Below are positions 1-8,147 of a stretch of DNA of 33,743 nucleotides, in pieces. The notes beneath the pieces are model-generated. The model was not told the origin of the DNA, did not search any database, and worked only from the letters and a program-made list of their open reading frames with translations. Position numbers and translations under genes: made by a program. The stretch's first letter is position 1. Each line of letters begins with the position of its first letter. The DNA is from Bacteroidales bacterium (GTDB lineage: Bacteria; Bacteroidota; Bacteroidia; Bacteroidales; UBA932): contig JAFYWC010000044.1 of NCBI GenBank assembly GCA_017546585.1, forward strand, positions 1 to 33,743, read 5' to 3'.

Positions 1-57
1 AATAGGGCAATAATATCTCTAATACCCCAAAACAACTCTACAAGAATCGAAAAATTG

Positions 58-90
58 AAGAAGGATACCGAAAATCTCGATATCCTTCTT
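58..90. terminator. Bidirectional hairpin terminator
   Basis: Perfect 10-bp inverted repeat AAGAAGGATA (58-67) and TATCCTTCTT (81-90) with a 13-nt loop, which can form a further 3-bp CGA/TCG stem. On the minus strand it is followed by CAATTTTTCG and on the plus strand by TTACTT, so it can end transcripts in both directions. It lies about 85 nt after the stop codon of the large BIG2 lipoprotein gene, the probable user on the minus strand. A plus-strand gene left of the window may use the other face. Confidence 0.75.
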
Positions 91-119
91 TTACTTAAAT
101 CTCAGCCGCTTCACAGAGT

Positions 120-152
120 GGCACCTTTTTCAGTGCCCTCGGAATTTCCGAG
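120..152. other. Two small hairpins in the 3' region of the BIG2 gene
   Basis: Between the stop at 175 and the terminator at 58-90 lie GGCAC/GTGCC (120-124 and 133-137, 8-nt loop) and CTCGG/CCGAG (138-142 and 148-152, 5-nt loop). They would sit in the 3' UTR of the minus-strand transcript. They could be a weak additional terminator or an mRNA-stabilising structure. No coding potential is seen in this stretch. Confidence 0.3.
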
Positions 153-174
153 CCGATTTTCTTATGCTGTCATC

Positions 175-2577
175 CTAGAATGCAAGGACTACGCGGACTT
201 TGCAGAGGATGGATCCTGCCAACTGGCTTGATGTCCATCCGTTCTTGCTGATGTCGAACGCATACTTGAAGTGATCGAATGTACCGTCGGAATAACCCTT
301 TCCGTAGATGGTACTTGTCCAGTACCAGTCACTTGTACGGTTCTCATCGAACGACTCCTCCCTCAGATAAGGTTCCGCGATCTGCTGACCGCCTGCAGCA
401 GCGATAGCCGCATTGATCACATCATAGTTCTCATTGATCATCAGCATCTCCTTATATGAAGGAATATACCAAGGACTCGCAGACTTAGGGACCGCAACTG
501 CTGCGCTATGTGTAGCAACAACTCCGTCAGCTGCATTGAAGAATGTGCAGTGATCAGGCTTATAACCGTTCATTGCAGTATGAGCCAGGGTATTGCCATA
601 GCCGTTAGGCTTGTCTGTATTCACGACGGCAGTCGGATCATAACCGAGGCTCTTGTAGTTTCCGTGGCCGCTGTATGTAGACACATATCCGAAATCCTGC
701 GATGCATACTCAACTGTACTCAGGACAAGGCCGTGAGTGCATCCTGGATAATCCTGTGCAAGAAGTTCATCTGATGTAGTCGCATTCACCTTCGCGAAGA
801 CAATACCGATCACCTTCTTCGATGGATTGAGCTCAGAAGACCAGGTGCCGTCAGAATAATAGTAGTCACCCACATTGAGTTCAACGTTTGGCTGGGTAAC
901 TGTAAGCCTGCAGGTAGCTGACTTATGAGCCTCGCCGCTTGGAACAGCCCAACCGCTTGTTGTTGTCACTGTAATGTCTGCAACGCCTGCTGTATGTGAT
1001 GTGATCTCGCCGGTCTTCTCATTTACGGACGCAACCGATGGATTCGATGATGTCCACTTCACATCCTTATATGTAGGCTGTACTCCCTCAACATCTGAAG
1101 TGAAGACAGGTACCAGCGACATTGTCGATCCGACTTCCATTTCCTGATCTGCAGGGAGTGAAATGCTCTTTACCCAATATGGATGAACTGCGAGACTCAC
1201 TTCCTTTCTGAATGACTTGTATACAAGATTCTCTGTATCGGATACAGCCATCAGGACAGTAATCGTTCCTGCCTCCGCTGAAACATACTTGCTGTAGATA
1301 TCATTCTGTACCTTTCCGCCAGGGAGTGAAGAAGAACAATATACTGTATATCCGAGACCTTCAGGGATGACGCGTGGATTGAAGTACCACTCCTGTCCGA
1401 CCTTGATATGGCCCTCCGCAGGAAGATCCACTACAATATCCTCCGGCTGACGTGGTATGACTCTGATTGCGATGTTAGCAGTCTTGGAATCCGCAACTAC
1501 AGTAACTGTGACATTTTCCCAATCGGCATCAAGCTTATTTGCAGAAACTCCCGTGAGGCATCCTGACTGGTCCACTGTAGCAAGATTAGAATTGTCCACT
1601 GTCCAGATCACATTGGCAGGCTTCGCATCAGAAGGAGTGAAGTATGCATTGAGTTTAAGGGATGTGCCCACCTGAACATCTGATGCATTGCCATCTGCAA
1701 CGATAACCACTGAAATGAGATCATCAGGGATTTCCTGAGGTTCATTCACAGTCACCTCACAAGAAGCAGACAGAACACCATCGTAGCAGGAAGCAGTAAC
1801 AGTAACCTTACCAGGCTTGATGGCAAGGATTTTACCGTTGTCTACTGTAACCACCTCCGCATCCGAAGAATGCCACATAAGGTCATCTACCTGTGCATCG
1901 GCAGGTGTGAATGTTGCGACAAGAGTTGTCATTTCACCGACGTTCAACTCAACTGCGCTCTTGTTGAGATGGATATCTGTAGCTTTGATTGTAGTCTCCT
2001 CAATAATCACTGTGACCTTGCAGGCAGCAGCCACAAGACCCTTCTGGCATTTTGCTGAAATCACAGCCTCACCCTGCTTGAGAGCCATAAGGTTACCCTT
2101 CTGGTCCACAGTCACGACAGACTTGTCACTTGACGCCCATTCCAGATCGTCAGCAGCTGAGCCTGCAGGCGTGTATACAACCTCAAGGGTTCTCTGAGTA
2201 CCTGCTGTCATCTCCAGTTCATCCGGAACAAGTTCGATCTTGACAGGCTTCTTTGCGCATACAACCACCTTGCACACATCAGTAGCCTCTCCAGCCTTTA
2301 CAGTGATCTCAGCCTCACCGGCTGCCACTCCTGTAACGAAGCCTTCATCATTTACCACAGCGATATTCTCATCAGATGACTCCCAAACGAGAGAGACATC
2401 AGCACCCTCCGGCTTTACGTCAGCGACAAGCTGCTGCCTCTCGCCTACCTCAAGCGAACTTATGAGTTCTCTGTTCAAAGTGACTGTAACAGGCTCGCTG
2501 AGTTCTGCTTTCTTACATCCCGACAAAGCGCAAGCAGCAAGGCATATAATCAACAGATATCTGAATACGTATTTCAT
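175..2577 (-). CDS. Multi-domain BIG2 Ig-like lipoprotein with Fib_succ_major-like C-terminus
   Basis: Predicted surface-exposed or outer-membrane lipoprotein of 800 residues. The signal peptide ends in lipobox ALSGC with lipidated Cys21. BIG2 (bacterial Ig-like group 2) domains follow at about 29-108, 111-191, 198-278, 287-374 and 468-561, each with the typical W-x-SSD/SSN-x-x-VATV, G-x-V/I-T-G and C-K-V-T-V strands. Residues 379-465 look like a diverged Ig domain. Domains 2 and 3 each carry two Cys nine residues apart (177/186, 264/273). The C-terminal part (about 565-800) starts with a GDYYYSDGTWS motif and ends in an aromatic-rich DWYWTSTIYG...CKVRVVLAF stretch, resembling DUF1566/Fib_succ_major domains of Bacteroidales surface proteins. 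The gene follows the smaller BIG2 lipoprotein by 17 nt and is probably co-transcribed. Family knowledge suggests an adhesin or glycan-binding role; the ligand is unknown. Confidence 0.85.
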   Translation of the reverse strand: MKYVFRYLLIICLAACALSGCKKAELSEPVTVTLNRELISSLEVGERQQLVADVKPEGADVSLVWESSDENIAVVNDEGFVTGVAAGEAEITVKAGEATDVCKVVVCAKKPVKIELVPDELEMTAGTQRTLEVVYTPAGSAADDLEWASSDKSVVTVDQKGNLMALKQGEAVISAKCQKGLVAAACKVTVIIEETTIKATDIHLNKSAVELNVGEMTTLVATFTPADAQVDDLMWHSSDAEVVTVDNGKILAIKPGKVTVTASCYDGVLSASCEVTVNEPQEIPDDLISVVIVADGNASDVQVGTSLKLNAYFTPSDAKPANVIWTVDNSNLATVDQSGCLTGVSANKLDADWENVTVTVVADSKTANIAIRVIPRQPEDIVVDLPAEGHIKVGQEWYFNPRVIPEGLGYTVYCSSSLPGGKVQNDIYSKYVSAEAGTITVLMAVSDTENLVYKSFRKEVSLAVHPYWVKSISLPADQEMEVGSTMSLVPVFTSDVEGVQPTYKDVKWTSSNPSVASVNEKTGEITSHTAGVADITVTTTSGWAVPSGEAHKSATCRLTVTQPNVELNVGDYYYSDGTWSSELNPSKKVIGIVFAKVNATTSDELLAQDYPGCTHGLVLSTVEYASQDFGYVSTYSGHGNYKSLGYDPTAVVNTDKPNGYGNTLAHTAMNGYKPDHCTFFNAADGVVATHSAAVAVPKSASPWYIPSYKEMLMINENYDVINAAIAAAGGQQIAEPYLREESFDENRTSDWYWTSTIYGKGYSDGTFDHFKYAFDISKNGWTSSQLAGSILCKVRVVLAF

Positions 2578-2594
2578 AGCACGTTTATTTTGAG

Positions 2595-3203
2595 TTATTT
2601 AGCCAAGACTACCTGAACGGTGATCTCGTCATAGATCTTATCATTATATGCAGCTTTGATGACGGCAAAGCCAGGAGCCACTGCCTTTATAAGGCCTGAT
2701 GTCGGGTTAACTGTAGCCACCGCTGCATAATCTGTCGACCAAGTCACATCAGTAATGTCAGCATCCTCAGGATAGCACTTTGTCTGAAGAGTCATTGTCT
2801 GGCCCTGGTTCATCTGAACGACATTACCCTCAACCTGTATCTCGACAGAAGACGGCTCAAGAGGCAGCACGGTGACCAGACATTCGTCTGCTCCATTCCT
2901 ATATTTGACATATACGGATACAGGAACCACTTCCGACGGGTTCTGCTCATCCTTCTTCAGAGCCACAGCTGTAACCAGACCGTTCTCATCTACTCTTACA
3001 TAATTGTCATCCTGAGAGAACCACGTGAACTCAGCCTCCTGATCCGGAACGACAGTCGCAGACAACTGCGCAGACTGGCCTTTCACAATTTCAAGGGAAT
3101 TCCTGTCAAGACGTACGGCACGCACCTCAGCCTCATCAGATGTGCACGCGGCAAAAAGAATAACCGCAGAAAGAAGCACAAGGGTAAAATGTCCTATTTT
3201 CAT
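2595..3203 (-). CDS. Small BIG2 Ig-like lipoprotein
   Basis: A 202-residue lipoprotein. The start at 3203 gives a clean signal peptide (MKIGHFTLVL...) with lipobox LFAAC and lipidated Cys20. The open frame continues upstream to 3326, but that extension runs through the fbaA terminator and the proposed promoter, so it is not used. Two Ig-like domains follow: about 27-115 (RLDRNSLEIVKGQSAQLSAT..., VRVDENGLVTAV) and about 118-200 (VEIQVEGNVVQMNQGQTMTLQT, DVTWSTDYAAVATVNPTSG). The second matches BIG2 well; the first has an insertion after the G-x-V-T strand. It is the first gene of a probable two-gene unit with the 800-residue BIG2 lipoprotein 17 nt downstream. It could be a small partner or anchor of that protein, but this rests only on adjacency and shared domain type. 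Confidence 0.82.
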   Translation of the reverse strand: MKIGHFTLVLLSAVILFAACTSDEAEVRAVRLDRNSLEIVKGQSAQLSATVVPDQEAEFTWFSQDDNYVRVDENGLVTAVALKKDEQNPSEVVPVSVYVKYRNGADECLVTVLPLEPSSVEIQVEGNVVQMNQGQTMTLQTKCYPEDADITDVTWSTDYAAVATVNPTSGLIKAVAPGFAVIKAAYNDKIYDEITVQVVLAK

Positions 3204-3233
3204 AGTTATGACGATTCGTTGATCTATATCTTG

Positions 3234-3264
3234 CAAAGTTAACTTTTTATGCCACTTACACAAC
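3234..3264 (-). promoter_or_regulatory. Promoter of the BIG2 lipoprotein pair
   Basis: On the minus strand a TAACTTTG -7 box (3234-3241) fits the Bacteroidota TAnnTTTG consensus. GTTG (3261-3264) lies 19 nt upstream as a 3-of-4 match to the -33 TTTG. The inferred start of transcription falls about 25 nt before the ATG at 3203. It lies between the fbaA terminator and the lipoprotein gene, where a promoter is expected. Confidence 0.6.
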
Positions 3265-3283
3265 AGGTCCACGACCATTTCAG

Positions 3284-3321
3284 ACAAAAAAATCCGGTCT
3301 GAATCAAATTCAGACCGGATT
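3284..3321 (-). terminator. Rho-independent terminator of fbaA
   Basis: Perfect 13-bp stem: 3291-3303 (AATCCGGTCTGAA) pairs with 3309-3321, loop of 5 nt. On the minus strand the stem is followed by a run of seven T (complement of 3286-3292). It starts about 20 nt after the fbaA stop, so fbaA is transcriptionally separated from the downstream BIG2 lipoprotein genes. Confidence 0.92.
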
Positions 3322-3341
3322 GTCAATATGCTGTAAGTAAA

Positions 3342-4343
3342 TTACTCAGCGTGGCCGTTTGAACCGAGAACGTTCACAATCTTGTGAATGTACTGCTTCT
3401 TCATATTGTCACGTGCAGGACCGAGGTACTTACGTGGGTCGAACTCAGCTGGCTTAGTAGCGAATACCTCACGGATAGCAGCTGTCATAGCGAGACGTGA
3501 GTCAGAGTCGATGTTGATCTTGCAAACTGCAGACTCAGCTGCCTTACGAAGCCAAGGCTCAGGAATACCGATAGCTGCCTTAAGAGCACCGCCGTACTTG
3601 TTGATAGTCTCAACCTCCTCCTGTGGAACTGAAGAAGAACCGTGGAGAACGATTGGGAAACCAGGAAGTTCTCTCTCAACACCCTCGAGAACGTCGAATG
3701 CGAGCATAGGTGGAACGAGGAGACCAGTCTCAGGATCTACAGTGCACTGCTCTGGAGTGAACTTGTAAGCACCGTGTGAAGTTCCGATAGAGATAGCGAG
3801 TGAATCGCAACCAGTACGAGTTACGAAGTCAACAACCTCCTCAGGCTTAGTGTAAGTGTGGTGGTCTGAAGAAACCTCATCCTCAACACCTGCGAGTACT
3901 CCGAGCTCACCCTCAACTGTTACGTCGAACTGGTGTGCGTACTCAACAACCTTCTTAGTGAGAGCTACGTTGTCCTCATAGTCAAGGTGTGAACCGTCGA
4001 TCATTACTGAAGAGAAGCCCATATCGATGCAGCTCTTGCAAGTCTCGAATGAATCACCGTGATCGAGGTGAAGAACGATCTGTGGGTTAGCCCAACCGAG
4101 CTCCTTAGCGAACTCTACAGCACCCTCTGCCATATAACGGAGGAGAGTCTGGTTAGCGTACTGACGAGCACCCTTAGATACCTGGAGGATAACTGGAGAC
4201 TTAGTCTCAGCTGCAGCCTGGATGATAGCCTGGAGCTGCTCCATATTGTTGAAGTTGAATGCAGGGATGGCGTAGCCACCTTCGATAGCCTTAGCAAACA
4301 TCTCTTTAGTGTTCACGAGGCCGAGTTCTTTGTAAGAAATCAT
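3342..4343 (-). CDS. fbaA: Class II fructose-1,6-bisphosphate aldolase
   Basis: Zinc-dependent aldolase that cleaves fructose-1,6-bisphosphate to dihydroxyacetone phosphate and glyceraldehyde-3-phosphate (reversible) in cytosolic glycolysis/gluconeogenesis. The protein has 333 residues, normal for the class II family. Visible motifs are HLDHGD (His92, Asp94, His95: catalytic Asp and a metal ligand), the family signature VEGELGVLAGVEDEV (143-157), GTSHG (His190) and VLHGSSS (His234), the other expected metal ligands. Codon use is strongly biased, fitting high expression. It is transcribed as a single gene from the divergent region shared with gmk, and ends at a strong hairpin terminator. The closest alternative, a tagatose-bisphosphate aldolase of the same fold, is less likely in this context but cannot be excluded by eye. 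Confidence 0.95.
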   Translation of the reverse strand: MISYKELGLVNTKEMFAKAIEGGYAIPAFNFNNMEQLQAIIQAAAETKSPVILQVSKGARQYANQTLLRYMAEGAVEFAKELGWANPQIVLHLDHGDSFETCKSCIDMGFSSVMIDGSHLDYEDNVALTKKVVEYAHQFDVTVEGELGVLAGVEDEVSSDHHTYTKPEEVVDFVTRTGCDSLAISIGTSHGAYKFTPEQCTVDPETGLLVPPMLAFDVLEGVERELPGFPIVLHGSSSVPQEEVETINKYGGALKAAIGIPEPWLRKAAESAVCKINIDSDSRLAMTAAIREVFATKPAEFDPRKYLGPARDNMKKQYIHKIVNVLGSNGHAE

Positions 4344-4390
4344 AACTGTATAATTTGTTTAAAAATCGTTTACTTGTCACAAAAATCTTG

Positions 4391-4410
4391 GCAAAAATAA
4401 TTATTTTTGC
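4391..4410. promoter_or_regulatory. Palindromic bidirectional promoter between fbaA and gmk
   Basis: GCAAAAATAATTATTTTTGC is a perfect 20-bp palindrome. It contains TATTTTTG, a TAnnTTTG -7 box, on the plus strand (4402-4409, toward gmk) and, by symmetry, on the minus strand (4392-4399, toward fbaA). For fbaA a TTTC, 3 of 4 to the -33 TTTG, lies 19 nt upstream (4419-4422). For gmk no good -33 element is seen. The palindrome is about 20 nt from the gmk ATG and about 48 nt from the fbaA ATG. It could also be an operator for a dimeric regulator. Confidence 0.6.
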
Positions 4411-4429
4411 GGAAAATTGAAATAAATCA

Positions 4430-4999
4430 ATGAACAATAAGGTAATTATTTTCTCTGCTCCTTCAGGAGCCGGCAAAAGCACAATCGTAAATCATCTCCT
4501 GGGCCTTCACCCGGAACTTGAATTCTCTATTTCCGCAACTTCCAGAGCCCCAAGAGGTCAGGAACAGCACGGAGTGGAATACTACTTCTTCAGCGCAGAC
4601 GAGTTCCGTAAGCTCATCGCCGAGGACAAGTTCGTGGAGTACGAAGAAGTATACGCCGGTTCATTCTACGGCACACTCAAGTCTGAAGTGGAGCGCATCT
4701 GGGCCAAGGGCCACACCATCATCTTCGACATCGATGTACAGGGTGGTGTAAACCTCAAGAGAATCTTCGGCGAGCAGGCGTTCTCCATCTTCATCCAGGC
4801 ACCTTCTGTGGAGGTTCTTCGCACAAGACTCGTAGGCCGTGGAACAGATACTGACGAGGCGATCGAGAGACGTGTAGCCAAAGCGGCTTCAGAGATGGAG
4901 TTCGCAGCCGGCAAGTTCGACTACGTCCTCATCAACGACGACCTCCAGACAGCACTCACAGAAGCGGAGAGCGTAGTTGGAGAGTTCCTCAAGAAATAA
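4430..4999 (+). CDS. gmk: Guanylate kinase
   Basis: Phosphorylates GMP to GDP with ATP in cytosolic purine nucleotide metabolism. The protein has 189 residues, within the usual range of about 185-210. The P-loop SAPSGAGKST lies at 9-18 with Lys16. The GMP-binding stretch ATSRAPRGQEQHGVEYYF follows at about 36-53, with FVEYEEVYAGSFYGT further on and the FDIDVQGG motif that follows Walker B in this family. Translation probably starts at the first ATG, which places the start 20 nt downstream of the palindromic promoter. Its stop overlaps the nadD start by one base (TAATG), so the two are translationally coupled. Confidence 0.96.
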   Translation: MNNKVIIFSAPSGAGKSTIVNHLLGLHPELEFSISATSRAPRGQEQHGVEYYFFSADEFRKLIAEDKFVEYEEVYAGSFYGTLKSEVERIWAKGHTIIFDIDVQGGVNLKRIFGEQAFSIFIQAPSVEVLRTRLVGRGTDTDEAIERRVAKAASEMEFAAGKFDYVLINDDLQTALTEAESVVGEFLKK

Positions 5000-5556
5000 T
5001 GAGAACAGCAATATATAGCGGATCGTTCAATCCCCTGCACATCGGTCACCTTGCGATAATGAAGCATATGACCGAAGATGCAGGGTTTGATTGTGTCTAT
5101 CTCATTGTATCCCCTAAGAATCCTCTCAAGGAAGGCATCAGCAGCGCGACTGGACCTGAGCGCTACCGCTCTGCAGTGGAAGCAGTCGCAAGACACCCTG
5201 AACTCAAGGTGAAAGTAGACGATATCGAGCTGACTATGGAGGAGCCGCATTACACCATACGCACACTTGATGCGTTGCGTGAAAGAGAGCCGGGAAACGC
5301 CTTCACACTTGTCATCGGCGCTGACAATCTTGCATCCATCCGCCGCTGGAGAGACTACAGCCGCATCCTGGCAGAATACGGCGTAGCTGTGTTCCCGCGC
5401 ACCGGTTTTGACCTTGAACAGATCAAGGCAGACCTTCTACAGGAGAATCCTGAATTCAAGATAACCCTTCTTAAAGCAGAAATGGTCGACATTTCGTCGA
5501 CCACTATCCGCGAAGCTCTCGCCTCAGGCCAAGACCCTTCGGCTTGGCTTATGTAA
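4999..5556 (+). CDS. nadD: Nicotinate-nucleotide adenylyltransferase
   Basis: Transfers AMP from ATP to nicotinate mononucleotide, giving deamido-NAD, in NAD biosynthesis. The 185-residue protein has the nucleotidyltransferase N-terminus GSFNPLHIGH (HxGH at 14-17) and the C-terminal ISSTTIRE motif that binds ATP phosphates. IGADNLASIRRWRDY is typical of NadD. The start ATG overlaps the last base of the gmk stop codon, and gmk-nadD is a recurrent pair in Bacteroidota. The gene ends 9 nt before the stop of the convergent SulP gene. No strong terminator is seen in that gap. Confidence 0.95.
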   Translation: MRTAIYSGSFNPLHIGHLAIMKHMTEDAGFDCVYLIVSPKNPLKEGISSATGPERYRSAVEAVARHPELKVKVDDIELTMEEPHYTIRTLDALREREPGNAFTLVIGADNLASIRRWRDYSRILAEYGVAVFPRTGFDLEQIKADLLQENPEFKITLLKAEMVDISSTTIREALASGQDPSAWLM

Positions 5557-5565
5557 TTTCCGAGA

Positions 5566-7275
5566 TTACTTTACAATCTCTCGTGCCTTTTCAAGCGCAG
5601 GTACGATGTGTGGGAAAATGTTTTCCGCACCGATTTCCTGATCTACACCGAACTTCTCAAGCGTAGCCTGAACCTTCTCCGTAACACCTGAAAGGATGAC
5701 TGTAACGCCTCTCTTCTTTGTGCGTTCGCAAAGGTTGCGGAGGTTGTTCACACCTGTTGAATCGATGAACGGCACTCTACGCATTCTGATGATGCGCACC
5801 TTGGTAACACCTGACTTCTTCATTTTCTCAAGTTCCTCGAAGCGAGAAGCAAGACCGAAGAAGAAAGGTCCGTCGATCTCGTATACCTCTACGCCTGCAG
5901 GGATGTCAAGTCTGTCGGTATTCTCCATAGCAGCCTGCTCAGGATCCTCTGTTGCAGCAACGGTATTGTCCTGAAGCACGTTGATGTGAGTTGTCTGCAT
6001 CACACGACGCACGAAGAGGACGATAGCAAGCACGACACCCACCTCGATAGCGACCGTAAGGTCAACGATCACAGTAAGGAAGAATGTGATGAGAAGCACA
6101 GCCACATCAGACTTGTCACCGCGGAGGAGATATTTGAATGTCTTCCACTCACTCATATTGTAAGCCACCTGAACAAGGATGGCAGCAAGGCAAGAAAGCG
6201 GAATGTAAACTGCGTATGGCATCAGGAAGAGATAGATGAGGAGAAGAACCACAGCGTGGACAAGACCTGTCACAGGACTCTTACCTCCATTGTTGATGCT
6301 GGCCATTGTTCTTGCAAGCGCTCCTGTTGCAGGGATACCGCCGAAGAGCGGAGTCACGATGTTTGCAATACCCTGGCCGATGAGCTCGGTGTTCGCGTGG
6401 TGCTGCTTGCCGGTCGCACCGTCAGCAACCATTGCAGCAAGGAGAGACTCGATTGCACAGAGGATAGCGATAGTGAATGCCGGTGATACAAGGCCCTTGA
6501 TAGTCTCATAATCAAACTCAGGAGCAACAGGCTTAGGCATCGGAAGGCCGTTTGCAAGTTCAGGGAACTTCGATCCGATTGTCGCGAGTTCGATTCCTCC
6601 GAACTTGGCAAGAATCACTGAAACGAATGTTCCGATGATGAGAGCGATAAGCGATCCCGGCACCTTCTTGGTAACCTTGCCCCAGCTGAAGCAGATCACA
6701 AGGCAGAGCATACTCATCGCGAACTCTATCCAGTTGATGCTGCCGAGGTTCTGGAAATAGCAGCCCCACTGTGGAATGAAGCCTGCAGGAACCTGGAGGT
6801 CAAGAGGAAGTCCGAAGAAATCCTTCATCTGTGTCGAGAAGATTGTAAGCGCAATACCGCTTGTAAATCCGACTACGATAGGATAAGGGATGAACTTGAA
6901 GATTGCGCCCATCTTGCAGACACCCATAACCACAAGGAATACACCGGCCATAATTGTCGCGATGATGAGTCCCTGCATTCCATACTGGCTCACGATGCCG
7001 GCAACGATAACGATGAACGCACCGGTTGGACCTCCGATGAGGAAGTTGGAGCCACCGAAGAATGAAATGAGGAAACCTGCAACGATTGCAGTGATCAATC
7101 CCTGCTGAGGTGTCACACCGCTGGCGATACCGAAGGCGATAGCCAGAGGGAGAGCGATGATGCCGACGATGAGACCGGCAATCAGATCAGAAGTGAAGGT
7201 CTTTCCGTTGTAGTGACCCTTCTGAAACAGCCCGAAAAGCTTAGGCTGGAATACGTCTTTAAGGTTAAATTTCAT
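5566..7275 (-). CDS. SulP family anion transporter with STAS domain
   Basis: Inner-membrane anion permease of the SulP/SLC26 family, 569 residues. The N-terminal two thirds is a string of hydrophobic segments beginning with a family-type motif (DLIAGLIVGIIALPLAIAFG, about 30-49) and including LIGGPTGAFIVIVAGI. The C-terminus (about 455-565) is a cytoplasmic STAS domain with EIDGPFFFGLASRF and a MRRVPFIDSTGV core like anti-sigma-factor antagonists. SulP members carry sulfate, bicarbonate or other anions; the sequence alone does not settle the substrate. It is the last gene of a minus-strand cluster, 11 nt after the DUF4861-like gene. No sulfate-assimilation gene is nearby, so bicarbonate is a reasonable alternative. 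Confidence 0.92.
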   Translation of the reverse strand: MKFNLKDVFQPKLFGLFQKGHYNGKTFTSDLIAGLIVGIIALPLAIAFGIASGVTPQQGLITAIVAGFLISFFGGSNFLIGGPTGAFIVIVAGIVSQYGMQGLIIATIMAGVFLVVMGVCKMGAIFKFIPYPIVVGFTSGIALTIFSTQMKDFFGLPLDLQVPAGFIPQWGCYFQNLGSINWIEFAMSMLCLVICFSWGKVTKKVPGSLIALIIGTFVSVILAKFGGIELATIGSKFPELANGLPMPKPVAPEFDYETIKGLVSPAFTIAILCAIESLLAAMVADGATGKQHHANTELIGQGIANIVTPLFGGIPATGALARTMASINNGGKSPVTGLVHAVVLLLIYLFLMPYAVYIPLSCLAAILVQVAYNMSEWKTFKYLLRGDKSDVAVLLITFFLTVIVDLTVAIEVGVVLAIVLFVRRVMQTTHINVLQDNTVAATEDPEQAAMENTDRLDIPAGVEVYEIDGPFFFGLASRFEELEKMKKSGVTKVRIIRMRRVPFIDSTGVNNLRNLCERTKKRGVTVILSGVTEKVQATLEKFGVDQEIGAENIFPHIVPALEKAREIVK

Positions 7276-7286
7276 ACACTACTACT

Positions 7287-8147
7287 TTATTTAGTCATAT
7301 ATGCTTCGAAACGTTTGGCGCTGTTGAGTTCCGCCTCTTTGGTCGAAGAAGAAATTATCTTTGTCTTGAATCCGTCAGTAGGCACAGATATGATCATCAC
7401 CATATCGTCTGTCTTCTCTACGGTCGGGAAGACTTTTGCCGGATAGAAAAGTCCGGCACCGATAGCGAACGGCTTGATTATGTCATCACCCTTATGCGGT
7501 CCCCATACACTTATGTAGCCCTCACCGGTTGAGATCTTCTGTCCGCTATGATAGTTGACTCCAGTGACAAAACTGACTTTTCTGCCAGAGAGTTCAGTCA
7601 CTGTTATCTGGGCCTCTCTTGTCTTTTCTGCAACATCTATACGGACTGAAATGTCAAGCATCTCGCCTTCGTATGCGACTCCATAAGAGACAAGTTCCGC
7701 ATAACTGCCTTTCTTTGTAGTTCCGACACGGGCTGTACGGCCTTTGGTAGCTTTCAATGCAACCATACCGTTACCATCCCACAAAGCCACACCACCGAGA
7801 CCGAGGGTATTCGCGACTGCATATGCATCACATCCTACAGACAATGTATCCTGCTGACCTTCAGTCGGATGCCACAGATATGAAAGAAGTTCCATACCGC
7901 GGCCGGACTTTGAGTACACGTCGATTGCTCCACTGTCGTTGAAAAGCATACGGAGAGCCATATGGCTGTTCTCCACTGCCGGACCCATATGTCCGAGCCT
8001 GGCGGTCATATCCGGCAAGTCGGAAACGACCTCAGTTACCTGAAGCGAATCAGATAGTTCAAAAAGACTTACCGCGGTCTGTGCCTTCAACGAAATGTTG
8101 AAAAGGAACAGCAACGCAGCGCCTATTATATATATGTGTCTATTCAT
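7287..8147 (-). CDS. DUF4861-like secreted protein
   Basis: A 286-residue exported protein. The start at 8147 gives a signal peptide (MNRHIYIIGAALLFLFNISLKAQ) with probable cleavage after KAQ or QTA; the open frame extends to 8387 but that part lies inside rsmD. The ATG overlaps the rsmD stop by 8 nt (GATGAATAG), so translation is probably coupled. The body has NTLGLGGVALWDG, a block resembling DUF4861 (a beta-rich family often found in polysaccharide utilisation loci), then a beta-rich C-terminal half. I recognise this only by motif style. No sugar-degrading partner sits beside it; the neighbours are rsmD and a SulP transporter. Function is unknown; a carbohydrate-related role is family inference only. 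Confidence 0.7.
   Translation of the reverse strand: MNRHIYIIGAALLFLFNISLKAQTAVSLFELSDSLQVTEVVSDLPDMTARLGHMGPAVENSHMALRMLFNDSGAIDVYSKSGRGMELLSYLWHPTEGQQDTLSVGCDAYAVANTLGLGGVALWDGNGMVALKATKGRTARVGTTKKGSYAELVSYGVAYEGEMLDISVRIDVAEKTREAQITVTELSGRKVSFVTGVNYHSGQKISTGEGYISVWGPHKGDDIIKPFAIGAGLFYPAKVFPTVEKTDDMVMIISVPTDGFKTKIISSSTKEAELNSAKRFEAYMTK

Noticed and set aside
3204-3326. N-terminal extension of the small BIG2 lipoprotein
   Set aside because: It would run through the fbaA terminator stem and the promoter and would place the signal peptide 41 residues inside the protein.
5986-6486. Plus-strand open frame of 166 codons opposite the SulP gene
   Set aside because: His/Cys/Asp-rich translation of antisense codons with no recognisable motif; the SulP frame is clearly the real one.
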